DNA from: Liolophura sinensis
Taxonomy: Eukaryota > Mollusca > Polyplacophora > Chitonida > Chitonidae
Direction of reading: 5' to 3'
DNA: 64,000 nt
Assembly: GCF_032854445.1 (NCBI RefSeq)
Contig: NC_088296.1
Location: 9,954,706-10,018,705, forward strand
This document shows, piece after piece, positions 24,501 to 36,500 of this stretch. The notes beneath the pieces were generated by a model. That model was not told where the DNA came from. It searched no databases and saw nothing but the letters and a program-made list of their open reading frames with translations. Position 1 is the stretch's first letter. Every line of letters begins with the position of its first letter. The translations under genes and the position numbers were made by a program.

Positions 24501-27500
24501 GCCGTCGTATAAGTGAAATATTCTTAAGTACGGCATAAAACACCGATCAATAAATAAATGAATGAAACATAGTTGGTCATTTTGGCTAAAACTTTTGAGG
24601 GGGTATTTAAATTTTCTCGTAAAATTTCATGGTCGACCACGTACATTGAATGTTGGAAACGCGACTGAGTTTTGTACAGATGCTACAAGAGAGCTCTTAA
24701 TGGTGTGACGTGACAAAACATGACAAAATGGAGCCACTAAATGATTGGCATTCCTTTAACTTCGTAGACATTAAACATTTTTAGAACAACTCTGGGAAAC
24801 TTTCAGAAGTAATTGAAATTTAGGAGTTGATTTCATGTTCACTTAAAATAATTCCCCTGTTGGTAATTAGACGTTGTTTAAAGTGATATACCGAGGGTAG
24901 TTTAATCTTCAATCCCCACAGGCGTTACAGCAGATACATGTGAAGGGAGGTGTGGATACGAGACGTCATGTGTACCGGGAAGGCACTGTATATGTCAGGA
25001 GGGATGGTATGGTCCACTTACACAACCAGGAGTCCCTGAGCTGTTTTGTCTGCGTAAGTTAACGTTACAATAAGGTTAGTGCCATTATAGCACTATTTTA
25101 CAATATAAAGGTGAGATGTACCTCAGAGATTAATGTATAGCCTGAACAATGTAATTGCAAAACAAGATGTAAAACACGTGTAAAATTGTCATGGCCGGTA
25201 AACTTTGTTACGTACATGCTTTAGTTTTGTGCCATCACAGGGGCAAAGTACATTTTAATCTCTTGTTGATAAATAGGAATGTGTGGGTCTGGTGGGCATA
25301 ATTGTCTTGCCAACACCACATGCACAGCGCTGCATTTTGACAGGAGGGAAGTAAACGTGTGTGATTGTTCTGCTGGCGCAAGACGATCATCTACAGGGCA
25401 ATGTTTAGGTGAGTATTTCGACATATCCCATTGCTTTATCTGTGATGGTACACAGGCCAGCTTTATCTACAAGACAAGTTTGGCCTACAATCGGGATCGT
25501 AACTCTGAAAAGTTACTATCGCCTTACAACCACTGTGTAAACAGCGTAATTTATTTTCACAGTCGATTGTAAAGTGAATTCCAGAATCGGTTGTAGCTGC
25601 TGTATGACCCTTGGGACAAGCGGGCCCAGATTGCGGCTTTTAGTCAAAGGATTGTCAAGCACCTGGCAAACCGGCCAATCCGGTTTCTCCCACCCATGAA
25701 CCTAATTTCAGACAAGAGTTGATAAAATGAGGGGGTCACATTATGTAGAGGATAATCTTACTTTCTCTGATTTTTGTTCGATGTATCGTTTATGGATTTG
25801 GCACAGACAAGTTTAGAAAGACAACCCAGGATACTTTTATGCTCAATTACAGGACATTAGAAGGCATACCGGTTCATCTCTATGAATTTTGTATTTTGAC
25901 AGCTGGTAAATTAAATGTCTGCCCTCAGTGAAATATCCAGTCAATAAAGTCTGAAGAATGTTTCACTAGACAACAATTATATCGCAACAATTTTATGACG
26001 AATAATTGAATCCAAATATGTATTTGCCTATAGCAATTAAAGAAAATGTAAGCACAATAATTAATTTAATAATCAAATTTGAAGATTTTATAAATTTTAC
26101 ATGGTTATTCTAGTGTGAGATAGCTGGTCTGTAGGTTTTTTTTTCTATTTTTAAAACTTTACCAAAATTGAATAGCTGATATAGCAATGATTATATAGAG
26201 GTAAAGGCATCTGCACAGAAAACCTTTGTTTAAATTTACTATTAGTTTAAATTTCTATTCACATGCCTGGATCCTCATGTTGGGCCCTTATCGTTATACT
26301 GGGATCTTTATCATCCTGATGTTGGTATCTTTATAATCCTGATGCTGGGATATGTATACCGATACTGGGATCTTTGTCTTCCTTATGTATCTTTCGTTAT
26401 ACTCAGATCTTTATCATCCTAATGCTGGGGCTTTAATACTGATGCTGGGGTCTTTATACTGATGCTGGGGCCTTTATACTGATGCTGGGGTCTTTATACT
26501 GACGCTGGGGCCTTTATACTGATGCTGGGGCCTTTATACTGATGCTGGGGTCTTTATACTGATGCTGGGGTCTTTATACTGATGCTGAAATATGTATACT
26601 GATACTGGGATCTTTGTCTTTTTTATGTATCTATCCTTATACTGAGATCTTTATCATCGTCATGCTGGGGCCTTTATACTGATGCTGGGGTCTTTATACT
26701 GATGCTGGGGCCTTTATACTGATGCTGGGGTCTTTATACTGACGCTGGGACCTTTATACTGATGCTGGGGTCTTTATACTGATGCTGGGGTCTTTATACT
26801 GATGCTGAAATATGTATACTGATACTGGGATCTTTGTCTTCCTTATGTATCTATCCTCATTCTGAGATCTTTATCATCGTGATGCTGGGGTCTTTATACT
26901 GATGCTGGGGCCTTTATACTGATGCTGGGGTCTTTATACTGATGCTGGAGGCTTTACACTGATGCTGGGGTTTTTATACTGATGCTGGAATATGTATACT
27001 GATACTGGGATCTTTATCTCCCTTATGTATCTATCCTCATTCTGAGATCTTTATCATCCTGATGCTGGGGTCTTTATACCGATGCTGGGGCCTTTATACT
27101 GATGCTGGGGTCTGTATACTGATACTGGGGTCTTTATATTGATGCTGGGGCCTTTATACTGATGTTGGGGTCTTTATACTGATACTGGGGTCTTTATACT
27201 GATGCTGGGGTCTTTATACTGATGATGGAGGCTTTACACTGATGCTGGGGTCTTTATACTGATACTGGAATATGTGTACTGATACTGGGACCTTTATCTT
27301 CCTTATGTATCTATCCTTATACTGAGATCTTTAAAATCCTAATGCTGGGGCCTTTATACTGATGCTGGGGTATTTATACTGATGCTGGGGTCTTTATACT
27401 GATACTGGGGTCTTTATACTGATGCTGGGGTCTTTATACTGATGCTGGGGTCTTTATACTGATGCTGGTGTCTTTATACTGATGCTGAAATATGTATACT

Positions 27501-30500
27501 GATACTGGGATCTTTGTCTTCCTTATGTATCTATCCTCATTCTGAGATCTTTATCATCCTGATGCTGGTGTCTTTATACTGATGCTGGGGCCTTTGTACT
27601 GATGCTGGGGTCTTTATACTGATGCTGGAGGCTTTACACTGATGCTGGGGTTTTTATACTGATGCTGGAATATGTATACTGATACTGGGATCTTTATCTC
27701 CCTTATGTATCTATCCTCATTCTGAGATCTTTATCATCGTGATGCTGGAGTCTTTATACTGATGCTGGGGCCTTTATACTGATGCTGGGGTCTGTATACT
27801 GATGCTGATGTCTTAATATTGATGCTGGGGCCTTTATACTGATGCTGGGGTCTTTATACTGATACTGGGGTCTTTATACTGATGCTGGGGTCTTTATACT
27901 GATGCTGGAGGCTTTACACTGATGCTGGGGTCTTTATACTGATACTGGAATATGTGTACTGATACTGGGACCTTTGTCTTCCTTATGTATCTATCCTTAT
28001 ACTGAGATCTTTATCATCCTAATGCTGGGGCCTTTATACTGATGCTGGGGTATTTATACTGATGCTGGGGTCTTTATACTGATGCTGGGGTCTTTATACT
28101 GATGCTGGGGTATTTATACTGATGCTGGGGTCTTTAATACTGATGCTGGGGTATTTATACTAGTGCTGGGGCCTTTATACTGATGCTGGAATATGTGTAC
28201 TGATGCTGGAATATGTATACTGATACAGAGATCTTTATCATCCTGATGCTGGGGTCTTTATACTGATGCTGGGGCCTTTATACTAGTGCTGGGGCCTTTA
28301 TACTGATGCTGGAATATGTGTACTGATGCTGGAATATGTATACTGGTATCTTTATCTATCCTTATAATGAGATCTTTATCATCCTGATGCTGGGGTCTTT
28401 ATACTGATGCTGGTGTCTTTATACTGATGCTGGTGTATTTATACTGATGCTGGAGTATGTGTACTGATGCTGGAATATGTATACTAATACTGGGGTCTTT
28501 ATACTGATGCTGGGGCCTTTATACTGATGTTGGGGCCTTTATACTGATACTGGAGTATGTGTACTGATGCTGGAATATGTATACTAATACTGGGGTCTTG
28601 GTCTTTATACTGATGCTGGGGTCTTTATACTGATGCTGGAATATGTATACTGATAATTAAATCTTTATACTGATGCTTGGTCTTTAAACTGATGCTGGGG
28701 TCTTTATACTGATGCTGGAATATGTATACTAATAATTAAATCTTTATACTGATGCTTGGGCCTTTATACTGATGCTGGGGTCTTTATACTGATGCTGGGG
28801 TTTTTATATTGGTGCTGGGGCCTTTATACTGATGCTGGGATCTTTATACTGATGCTGGGGCCTTTATACTGATGCTGGGGTCTTTATACTGATACTGGGA
28901 TATGTGTACTGATACTGGGACCTTTATCTTCCTTATGTATCTATCCTTATACTGAGATCTTTATCATGGTGATGCTGGGGCGTTTATACTGATGCCGGGG
29001 TCTTTATACTGATGCTGGGGTCTTTATACTGATGCTTAGGTCTTTATACTGATGCTGGGGCCTTTATACTGATGCTGGGATCTTTATACTGATGCTGAAT
29101 TATGTATACTGATACTGGGATCTTTGTCTTCCTTATGTATCTATCCTCATTCTGAGATCTTTATCCTCCTGATGCTGAGGTCTTTGTACTGATGCTGGGG
29201 CCTTTATACTGATACTGGGGTCTTTATACTGATGCTGAAGGCTTTACACTGATGCTGGGGTTTTTATACTGATGCTGGAATATGTATACTGATACTGGGA
29301 TCTTTATCTCCCTTATGTATCTATCCTCATTCTGAGATCTTTATCATCCTGATGCTGGGGTCTTTATACTGATGCTGGGGCCTTTATACTGATGCTGGGG
29401 TCTGTATACTGATGCTGGGGTCTTTATATTGATGCTGGGGCCTTTATACTGATGCTGGGGTCTTTATACTGATACTGGGGTCTTTATACTGATGCTGGAG
29501 GCTTTACACTGATGCTGGGGTCTTTATACTGATACTGGAATATGTGTACTGATACTGGGACCTTTGTTATCCTTATGTATCTATCCTTATACTGAGATCT
29601 TTATCATCCTAATGCTGGGGCCTTCATACTGATGCTGGGGTATTTATACTGATGCTGGGGCCTTTATACTGATGCTGCAGCCTTTATACTAATGCTGGGG
29701 TCTTTATACTGATACTGAGGCCTTTATACTGATACTGGGGCCTTTATACTGATGCTGGAATATGTATACTGATACAGAGACCTTTATCATCCTGATGCTG
29801 GGGTCTTTATACTGATGCTGGGGCCTTTATACTGGTGCTGGAATATGTATACTGATATCTTTATCTATCCTTATACTGAGATCTTTATCATCCTGATGCT
29901 GGGGTCTTTATACTGATGCTGGTGTCTTTATACTGATGCTGGTGTATTTATACTGATGCTGGAGTATGTGTACTGATGCTGGAATATGTATACTAATACT
30001 GGGGTCTTTATACTGATGTTGGGGCCTTTATACTGATACTGGAGTATGTGTACTGATGCTGGAATATGTATACTAATACTGGGGTCTTGGTCTTTATACT
30101 GATGCTGGGGTCTTTATACTGATGCTGGAATATGTATACTGATAATTAAATCTTTATACTGATGCTTGGGCCTTTATACTGATGCTAGGGTCTTTATACT
30201 GATACTGGGATCTTTGTCTTCCTTATGTATCTATCCTTATACTGAGATCTTTATCATGGTGATGCTGGGGCGTTTATACTGATGCTGGGGTCTTTATACT
30301 GATGCTGGGGCCTTTATACTGATGCTGGGGCCTTTATACTGATACTGGAGTATGTGTACTGATACTGGGATCTTTATCTTCCTGATGTATCTATCCTCAT
30401 ACTGAGATCTTTATCACCCTGATGCTGGTGTCTTTATATTGATGCTGGGTCTTTATATTGATGCTGGGGCCTTTATACTGATGCTGCGGCCTTTATACTG

Positions 30501-33500
30501 ATGCTGGGGTATTTATACTGATACTGAGGCCTTTATACTGATGCTGGAGCCTTTATACTGATGCTGGGGTATTTATACTGATACTGAGGCCTTTATACTG
30601 ATGCTGGAATATGTATACTGATACTGAGATCTTTATCATCCTGATGCTGGTGTCTTTATATTGATGCTGGGGTCTTTATATTGATGCTGGGGTCTTTATA
30701 TTGATGCTGGGGCCTTTATACTGATGCTGCGGCCTTTATACTGATGCTGGGGTATTTATACTGATGCTGGGGTCTTTACACTGATGCTGGAATATGTGTA
30801 CTGATTTTGAGATCTTTATCTTCCTGATGCAGAGATCTTTATCCTGATATTGGGATTTTACATCCTGATGTAGAGAACGTTACATCATGATACAAGGATA
30901 TTTATTATCCTGATACCGGGATCTTTATCCTGATACTGCCGTATTTATTATCTTAACACTTGGATTTTTATCATGCCTATGCAGAGATCTTTATCCTGAT
31001 ACTGAGATCTTTATCTTTCTAATGTAGAGACCTTTACCCTAATACTGGTATCTTTACATTCTGATGCTGGCATATTTATCATCTGGATGTTGTTATCTTT
31101 ATCATCCCGTGCCGGGATTATTATCATTCTAATGCTGTTGCCTGTATCATCCTCATGCATGGGCCTTCATTATTATCCCACAAGGTGCAGGTCATACTCA
31201 AGTGTTCAAGGCGTTTGCCTATGAATCACCAGGACATTCGAGGCGCACGTCAAAACCTTCTTACGAAAGCAATTTTCCTTCCACCAATGTGGTGTGCATG
31301 TCTATACGACACAGGTGGGATAGCAAGCCGGCAACCTGCCATAACTCAATGGTTTACCCACGGCACTGGTATTACCCACACATAATTTAAGTTGATCAGC
31401 ATTACAGAAGTGAAAGATTCTTGAGTCTAGCATTAATTGTAGCATCAACCTAATGAAGAAATATTATTAAACCCATGTACCACAGAGCCTAAAACAGTGT
31501 AATTGACAAGGTGCTGAATGTCTGATGAGTCACAGCAAAAGCAAAGCAAAAATTACTTGGGTTATATTTAAAGTATGCATCCATTATTTAGCCGTATCTA
31601 GTTTTATGTTTTTTACGTGGTCTTCAGATATTGACGAATGTGTCGAAAAGTGGCGGATTTGTGGTAACAACTCTATATGCGAAAATACAGAAGGCCACTA
31701 CACATGCGCCTGTACAAAAGGATATAGTAAGAAAAACGGTGAGAAGTTGAGATGCAATCAAGGTAAGTTAATCTCTCAGCCACAGTACAATGGTGGTGTG
31801 GTGACTTTTATATGCTGAGTGACTTGAGAATAAAGGTCTTAGAGCAACCTGCGGATGGTCGTGGTTTTCCTACCAGAATAATGGTGGCCGCTGTCGTATA
31901 AGTTAAGTATTCTTGAGCACAGCATAAACTACCAGTTAAATAAAAATATATACATTCCACAGTTTGATATACACAGTTTTACGTCATACATGGGAAAGTT
32001 TTTCAGTAACTACGGTTGTTTAGCACAGACATTCTGGTTGGCTCTGCAAAGAAAGCAGACCATGGTTGTATGTTGCAAAACTTTATGTGCATAGCGTTAA
32101 AATACAGTCAAATAAATAAATAAATAAACACTGTACCGACATTGAGATATCGTTGTGTGCCACTGGATGTTGTCAGATACTAGTACGTTCAACCATATGG
32201 ATTTAACCTTGGATGTAAGACGAACCGCTCGATCTATAGGAGCGTGTAAAGATCTACTATTTACGCATTCACATGAGCAGTTAGAATAAAACCCTGACGG
32301 GGGTAAATTGATACGAGGCCCTGTTTCATCGGTTTCGAGTGACTATTTACCAGCTATCACACTGTCGTCGCTGCTCTGGTCGTACTCTGTGTGCTGTACG
32401 TCTTTAATTATATTATACTGATACGGGTCAACCAGTCGTTGCAACTTCCTCTTTTAAGGCCTTAGGTGTGACCTGACCCATTAATGACCCTGGATCTACC
32501 GCCCCAACGAAGCGGGCATTCTCAAACTGAGCTATCGGGGCCGGTGTTTACTGAAGAAACAAGAATATGAAAACACTATGATGTTCTGTAAGAAATAATT
32601 ATCTACGTAGATTAATCAATTTCCACGTATGTTTACACTTGTCATACAGATATCAACGAGTGTACCGAAACTCCAAACATATGTGGTAAAAACTCTATTT
32701 GTACAAACACGGAGGGTAGCTACATGTGCGCGTGTGCAGAGGGATACAGACAGAGAGAGGATGAAGCCGTTGGATGCAGTCAGGGTAAGGGAATATAATA
32801 TATATACAAGCGCGGAAGAAAACGACAGATTCGTGTGCTGACTTTATTTTTAGATCTATCCTCGATCCCATGGCAATAGATCGCTATATCTCCTGTGGAC
32901 GGTTTAAGAACTCTACAGCTAGTCAGGGATCAAATTTCACTTTAAAAAAATTACATTTTGCTAATCAATGTCGTTAATTTGGCATACTGAGGATTCCGAA
33001 AAGTCGGTTAGAAACCCCTCAGTTTGAAGGTGTACTGCATTTTCTAGTTTAAATATTTACACTTAGCAACAGTATCAAATATCAGAGGGATGTGTCGTTT
33101 TTAAAGAGCCCATACCGGAGACTTATGCTAAAGCAAACAGCGCAAATCACGCGATTTTAGAATACCTCAAATTATTGCTGTTCACAAACTATCGGCCTGG
33201 CCTGTGCACTGGTTTGATTTTTTATCAAAATACACGCATGGGGGAACCCAGCAATCAAAGAATTAAGAGCAGGTTGGCCTGATCTTAGCTACTGAATTTG
33301 GTGTAGGAAAAGATCAAAGTATAGTTGCTGTTCTTGTGTCATTAAGAAAAATGAAGTGACAATTTTCCCCGCGACACGTCTTTCTAGACTAATATTTCCA
33401 CCCAGATGTGTTTTGTACATGAGGACTAACAAAGTGCCACACCTTGGTGAAAGGGCAAGGTTATGTTATAGAAACCAAGTGGGTGGGTGGTAACCACAGT

Positions 33501-36500
33501 ATTTTGTGAGGCAACACACGTATTTATAATAATCATAAAATTGTTGCATAACATATTTGTTTGGTGACTACTTCATTAGAATTTGTCAATCTCGCGGTGG
33601 GACAGTGGGCGTAAAAAAAAATCTGCTTATTTTCCTCAAGTGTGAGATTATTAGTAACAGCTAGAAAACTTGGCGCATCAATCGTCTGAACTCGCTGGCC
33701 TCATCCGGTGCTATTCGGACTGTATAAGCATCCATGTTTGTTACATCAACATGATGATTTTGTGAACAACAGCAATCAAACTGCGACAGAGATACCTGTA
33801 TTTCTGTTTGATCTGTAAATTATTCATGGGTAGTGAGCTCGGAATTTGAACTGACGGGTGTTTTAAGCCCCGTTCACACAATTTTTTGCCGAACCGTTAC
33901 AAATTCACGTTGTATGTAATCGTTTTGGAATTCGTGATCTTTCGTCTGGATTCGTTAGTGTTGGTAATGAATTCGTGTTCTATTTTTCATTTGGGTTAAA
34001 GTTTCAAAAAGTTCCAAAATTTCGTACCTATACGTAAGTTCGCAGTGATTCTTAAGTATTGGTAATAGATCGTAAATATTCGCGAAGCTGTCGGTTGCAA
34101 TCGTAAGAATAACGTAATCATTCCGGAAGCATTGCTTTGTCGTAACGGAGTCTCAAAATCAACCAATTAGGGCAGAACAAACTCGAAATACTTGCAAATG
34201 AATACCAGCTTACGACAGATAGTATCGTAAGGCATTCTCAATTAATCGTAATTCTGTCATAAACAGAGGGCGGTGATCGTTTTCAAAAATTCAAAGGATG
34301 TCATACACCGTTTCGCAACTTGTTCATGACTGTCCTCAGCATGTCGTGAAATTCACCACAATTTTAGACTTGAGACGAATGTTGTACCGAACCGTTAGGA
34401 CAGATACGAATTGCATCGTGTAGCACAAGATAAATTGGCGTGAATTTCAAGACAGGCTTACTCCAGTCACGAACAAATTGCAAAACCTTCGGGAAGATCA
34501 TTCATATTAAATCATTCGTAATTTATTCGTAAAACAGAGTGAATAGGCTACAGGAAAATCGGGACCATTCTTAACTTTGTCATAAGGACTTGTCTTCATA
34601 AGTATATTGTAAATTCGTATTCATTTGCAAGTATATATTCTGCCTTAATCGACTAATTTAGAGAATCGCTACAACACAGCCATGCTTCCGGAATGATTAT
34701 GTTGGGTGCAATCAAGGTCGGGAAATGTAAAATACTAGCGGAACAAAGGGTACATACAGCCGGCTCTCTGTAGATCTGACCACATCCACAGTACAATGTG
34801 GTGTTAGTCCCAAATCCGTCATCCCTTCAATCATGCAATGTGTCATCATGTTTATGGTGCGGCTTCTCTAAAGCATTATGCTGAAGATCTGATCCCAACT
34901 CAGTTACAGGGTAATGACTGTGGTGGTTACATTGATAGGATCACATTAGCACGGAAGCCACATGGTATCACCGCGACCCTGTAGATAGTGCCACAACCTG
35001 AGCTATAGGACAAAATATTAAATACAGGCGATGAAATGAATTCATAAATCATTTTAACATTTACAGATTTTTTCTGTTTACTGATTTGTTGACAGATAAA
35101 AATGGAAATTTTATAGTTTCACGGGTATGCTTTAAACAAACGAAAAATCAACAACATCTAAGGCATCGGACTGCTCATGTTCTACTGAAGAGATAGGCAG
35201 GTTACATGTAACAGTGCATTTGTCATGTACGCTTATGTTTCACGTGTGCCAAACAAATATTGATGAGTGTGCCCAAAATCAAACCATATGTGGTAACAAC
35301 TCCGTTTGTGCAAACACGGTGGGCAACTACACGTGCTCGTGTGTGATGGGGCTCAGACAGAGAGAGGGTGAAGATGGGAGATGCAATCTGGGTAAGCAAG
35401 TATAAAGTTCCAGCGGAAAAAAGGCAGATTCAGGTGGTTGTCCGTAGATTTGTCCACATCCACAGTACAGTGTGGTGTGAGACCCTATTCAGCAAGTTAT
35501 CCATTCATTGATCCAGTGTGTCATCATGATTATGATTTTGCCTCGCTAACGCATCATGTCCAAGACTAGATCCCAGCTCAGTTACAGAATAATTATTCCG
35601 GTGACTACAATGAGTCGGTTGCATGTACATGAACAAGGAGTGCTATTTAGACGTCCAGTACTTAGAAAACGACCAGAGCAGCAACGGCAATGCGATAGCT
35701 GGTAACACGTAAGCCGTAAAATATGGTCTCTTGTCAATTTACCTCAGAAACCACTAAATAGCCTCTAAATAGTTCGGCGACCTTAGCAATAGAACAAACC
35801 AGTGTTCTATGGCACCAGGAAGTTTTTACCCCAGCTTGGAGTTTAACGCTAAGGAAACGAACAGTTGCATGTTGCCCTGATTTCAACTACTAAACATGTT
35901 TCATGCATTAAACAGGGCAGTGGATTCAAGATTTTCTGTTTCCTTTGCTTTTGGTTTAACTGGAGAATTCTCTACCCATTCATTTCAATAAATCTCTCTC
36001 ATGGTAACCAGTCGGTCAATGACCTGACGAGGTGCGGTGACTTCTGTTCGCCCTTTGTATGATTCCTTCCATCCATAAATCTGAACATTGCCCGTTTTAT
36101 GGGCTATTAAAGTAGTGTTAAGTTTCTCAATAAAATATATAACGTAATACTAGGATGTGGATTAACGCTACTGTGTTAAACAATCATCAAAAAGCTCATA
36201 TACTGAGTTGTTGTTGTTGACTACGTTTCAGTCAGTACAGCCCCAGCTGCATCTACAGCCGCGGATTCCTCAACGTTGACGATCGGTCTGGCAGTAGGTA
36301 TAGGCGGAGTGGTTCTTCTGGGCGTGGTCGTCCTAGCCGTTGTTGTTATTTTCAGGTAACCAATGGGATTGTGCCCAACGGCAGCCATTTATGAAATCAG
36401 AACTTGAGATACTTATTTTTGAGCCTTACAGATCAACATTTTAGTTCCCTCATGAATATAATCGAAGACAATAATACCAAAATTTTAACTACCAGTACCA

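Larger units (their letters stand above)
22162..24921 (+). other. Receptor 1 intron 3
   Basis: It contains no supported gene. It holds a degenerate SINE interrupted by a poly(C) run near 22791-22808 and a well-kept SINE at 24327-24565. The rest is AT-rich single-copy sequence. Confidence 0.6.

Noticed and set aside
26271-31150. Possible CRISPR-like or centromeric satellite array
   Set aside because: Units are contiguous without spacers, the host is an animal, and the array sits inside a receptor intron.
32462-32543. Possible tRNA gene on the minus strand
   Set aside because: The A-box-like start is good, but the B-box region and 3' acceptor pairing are poor; it fits a SINE head better.
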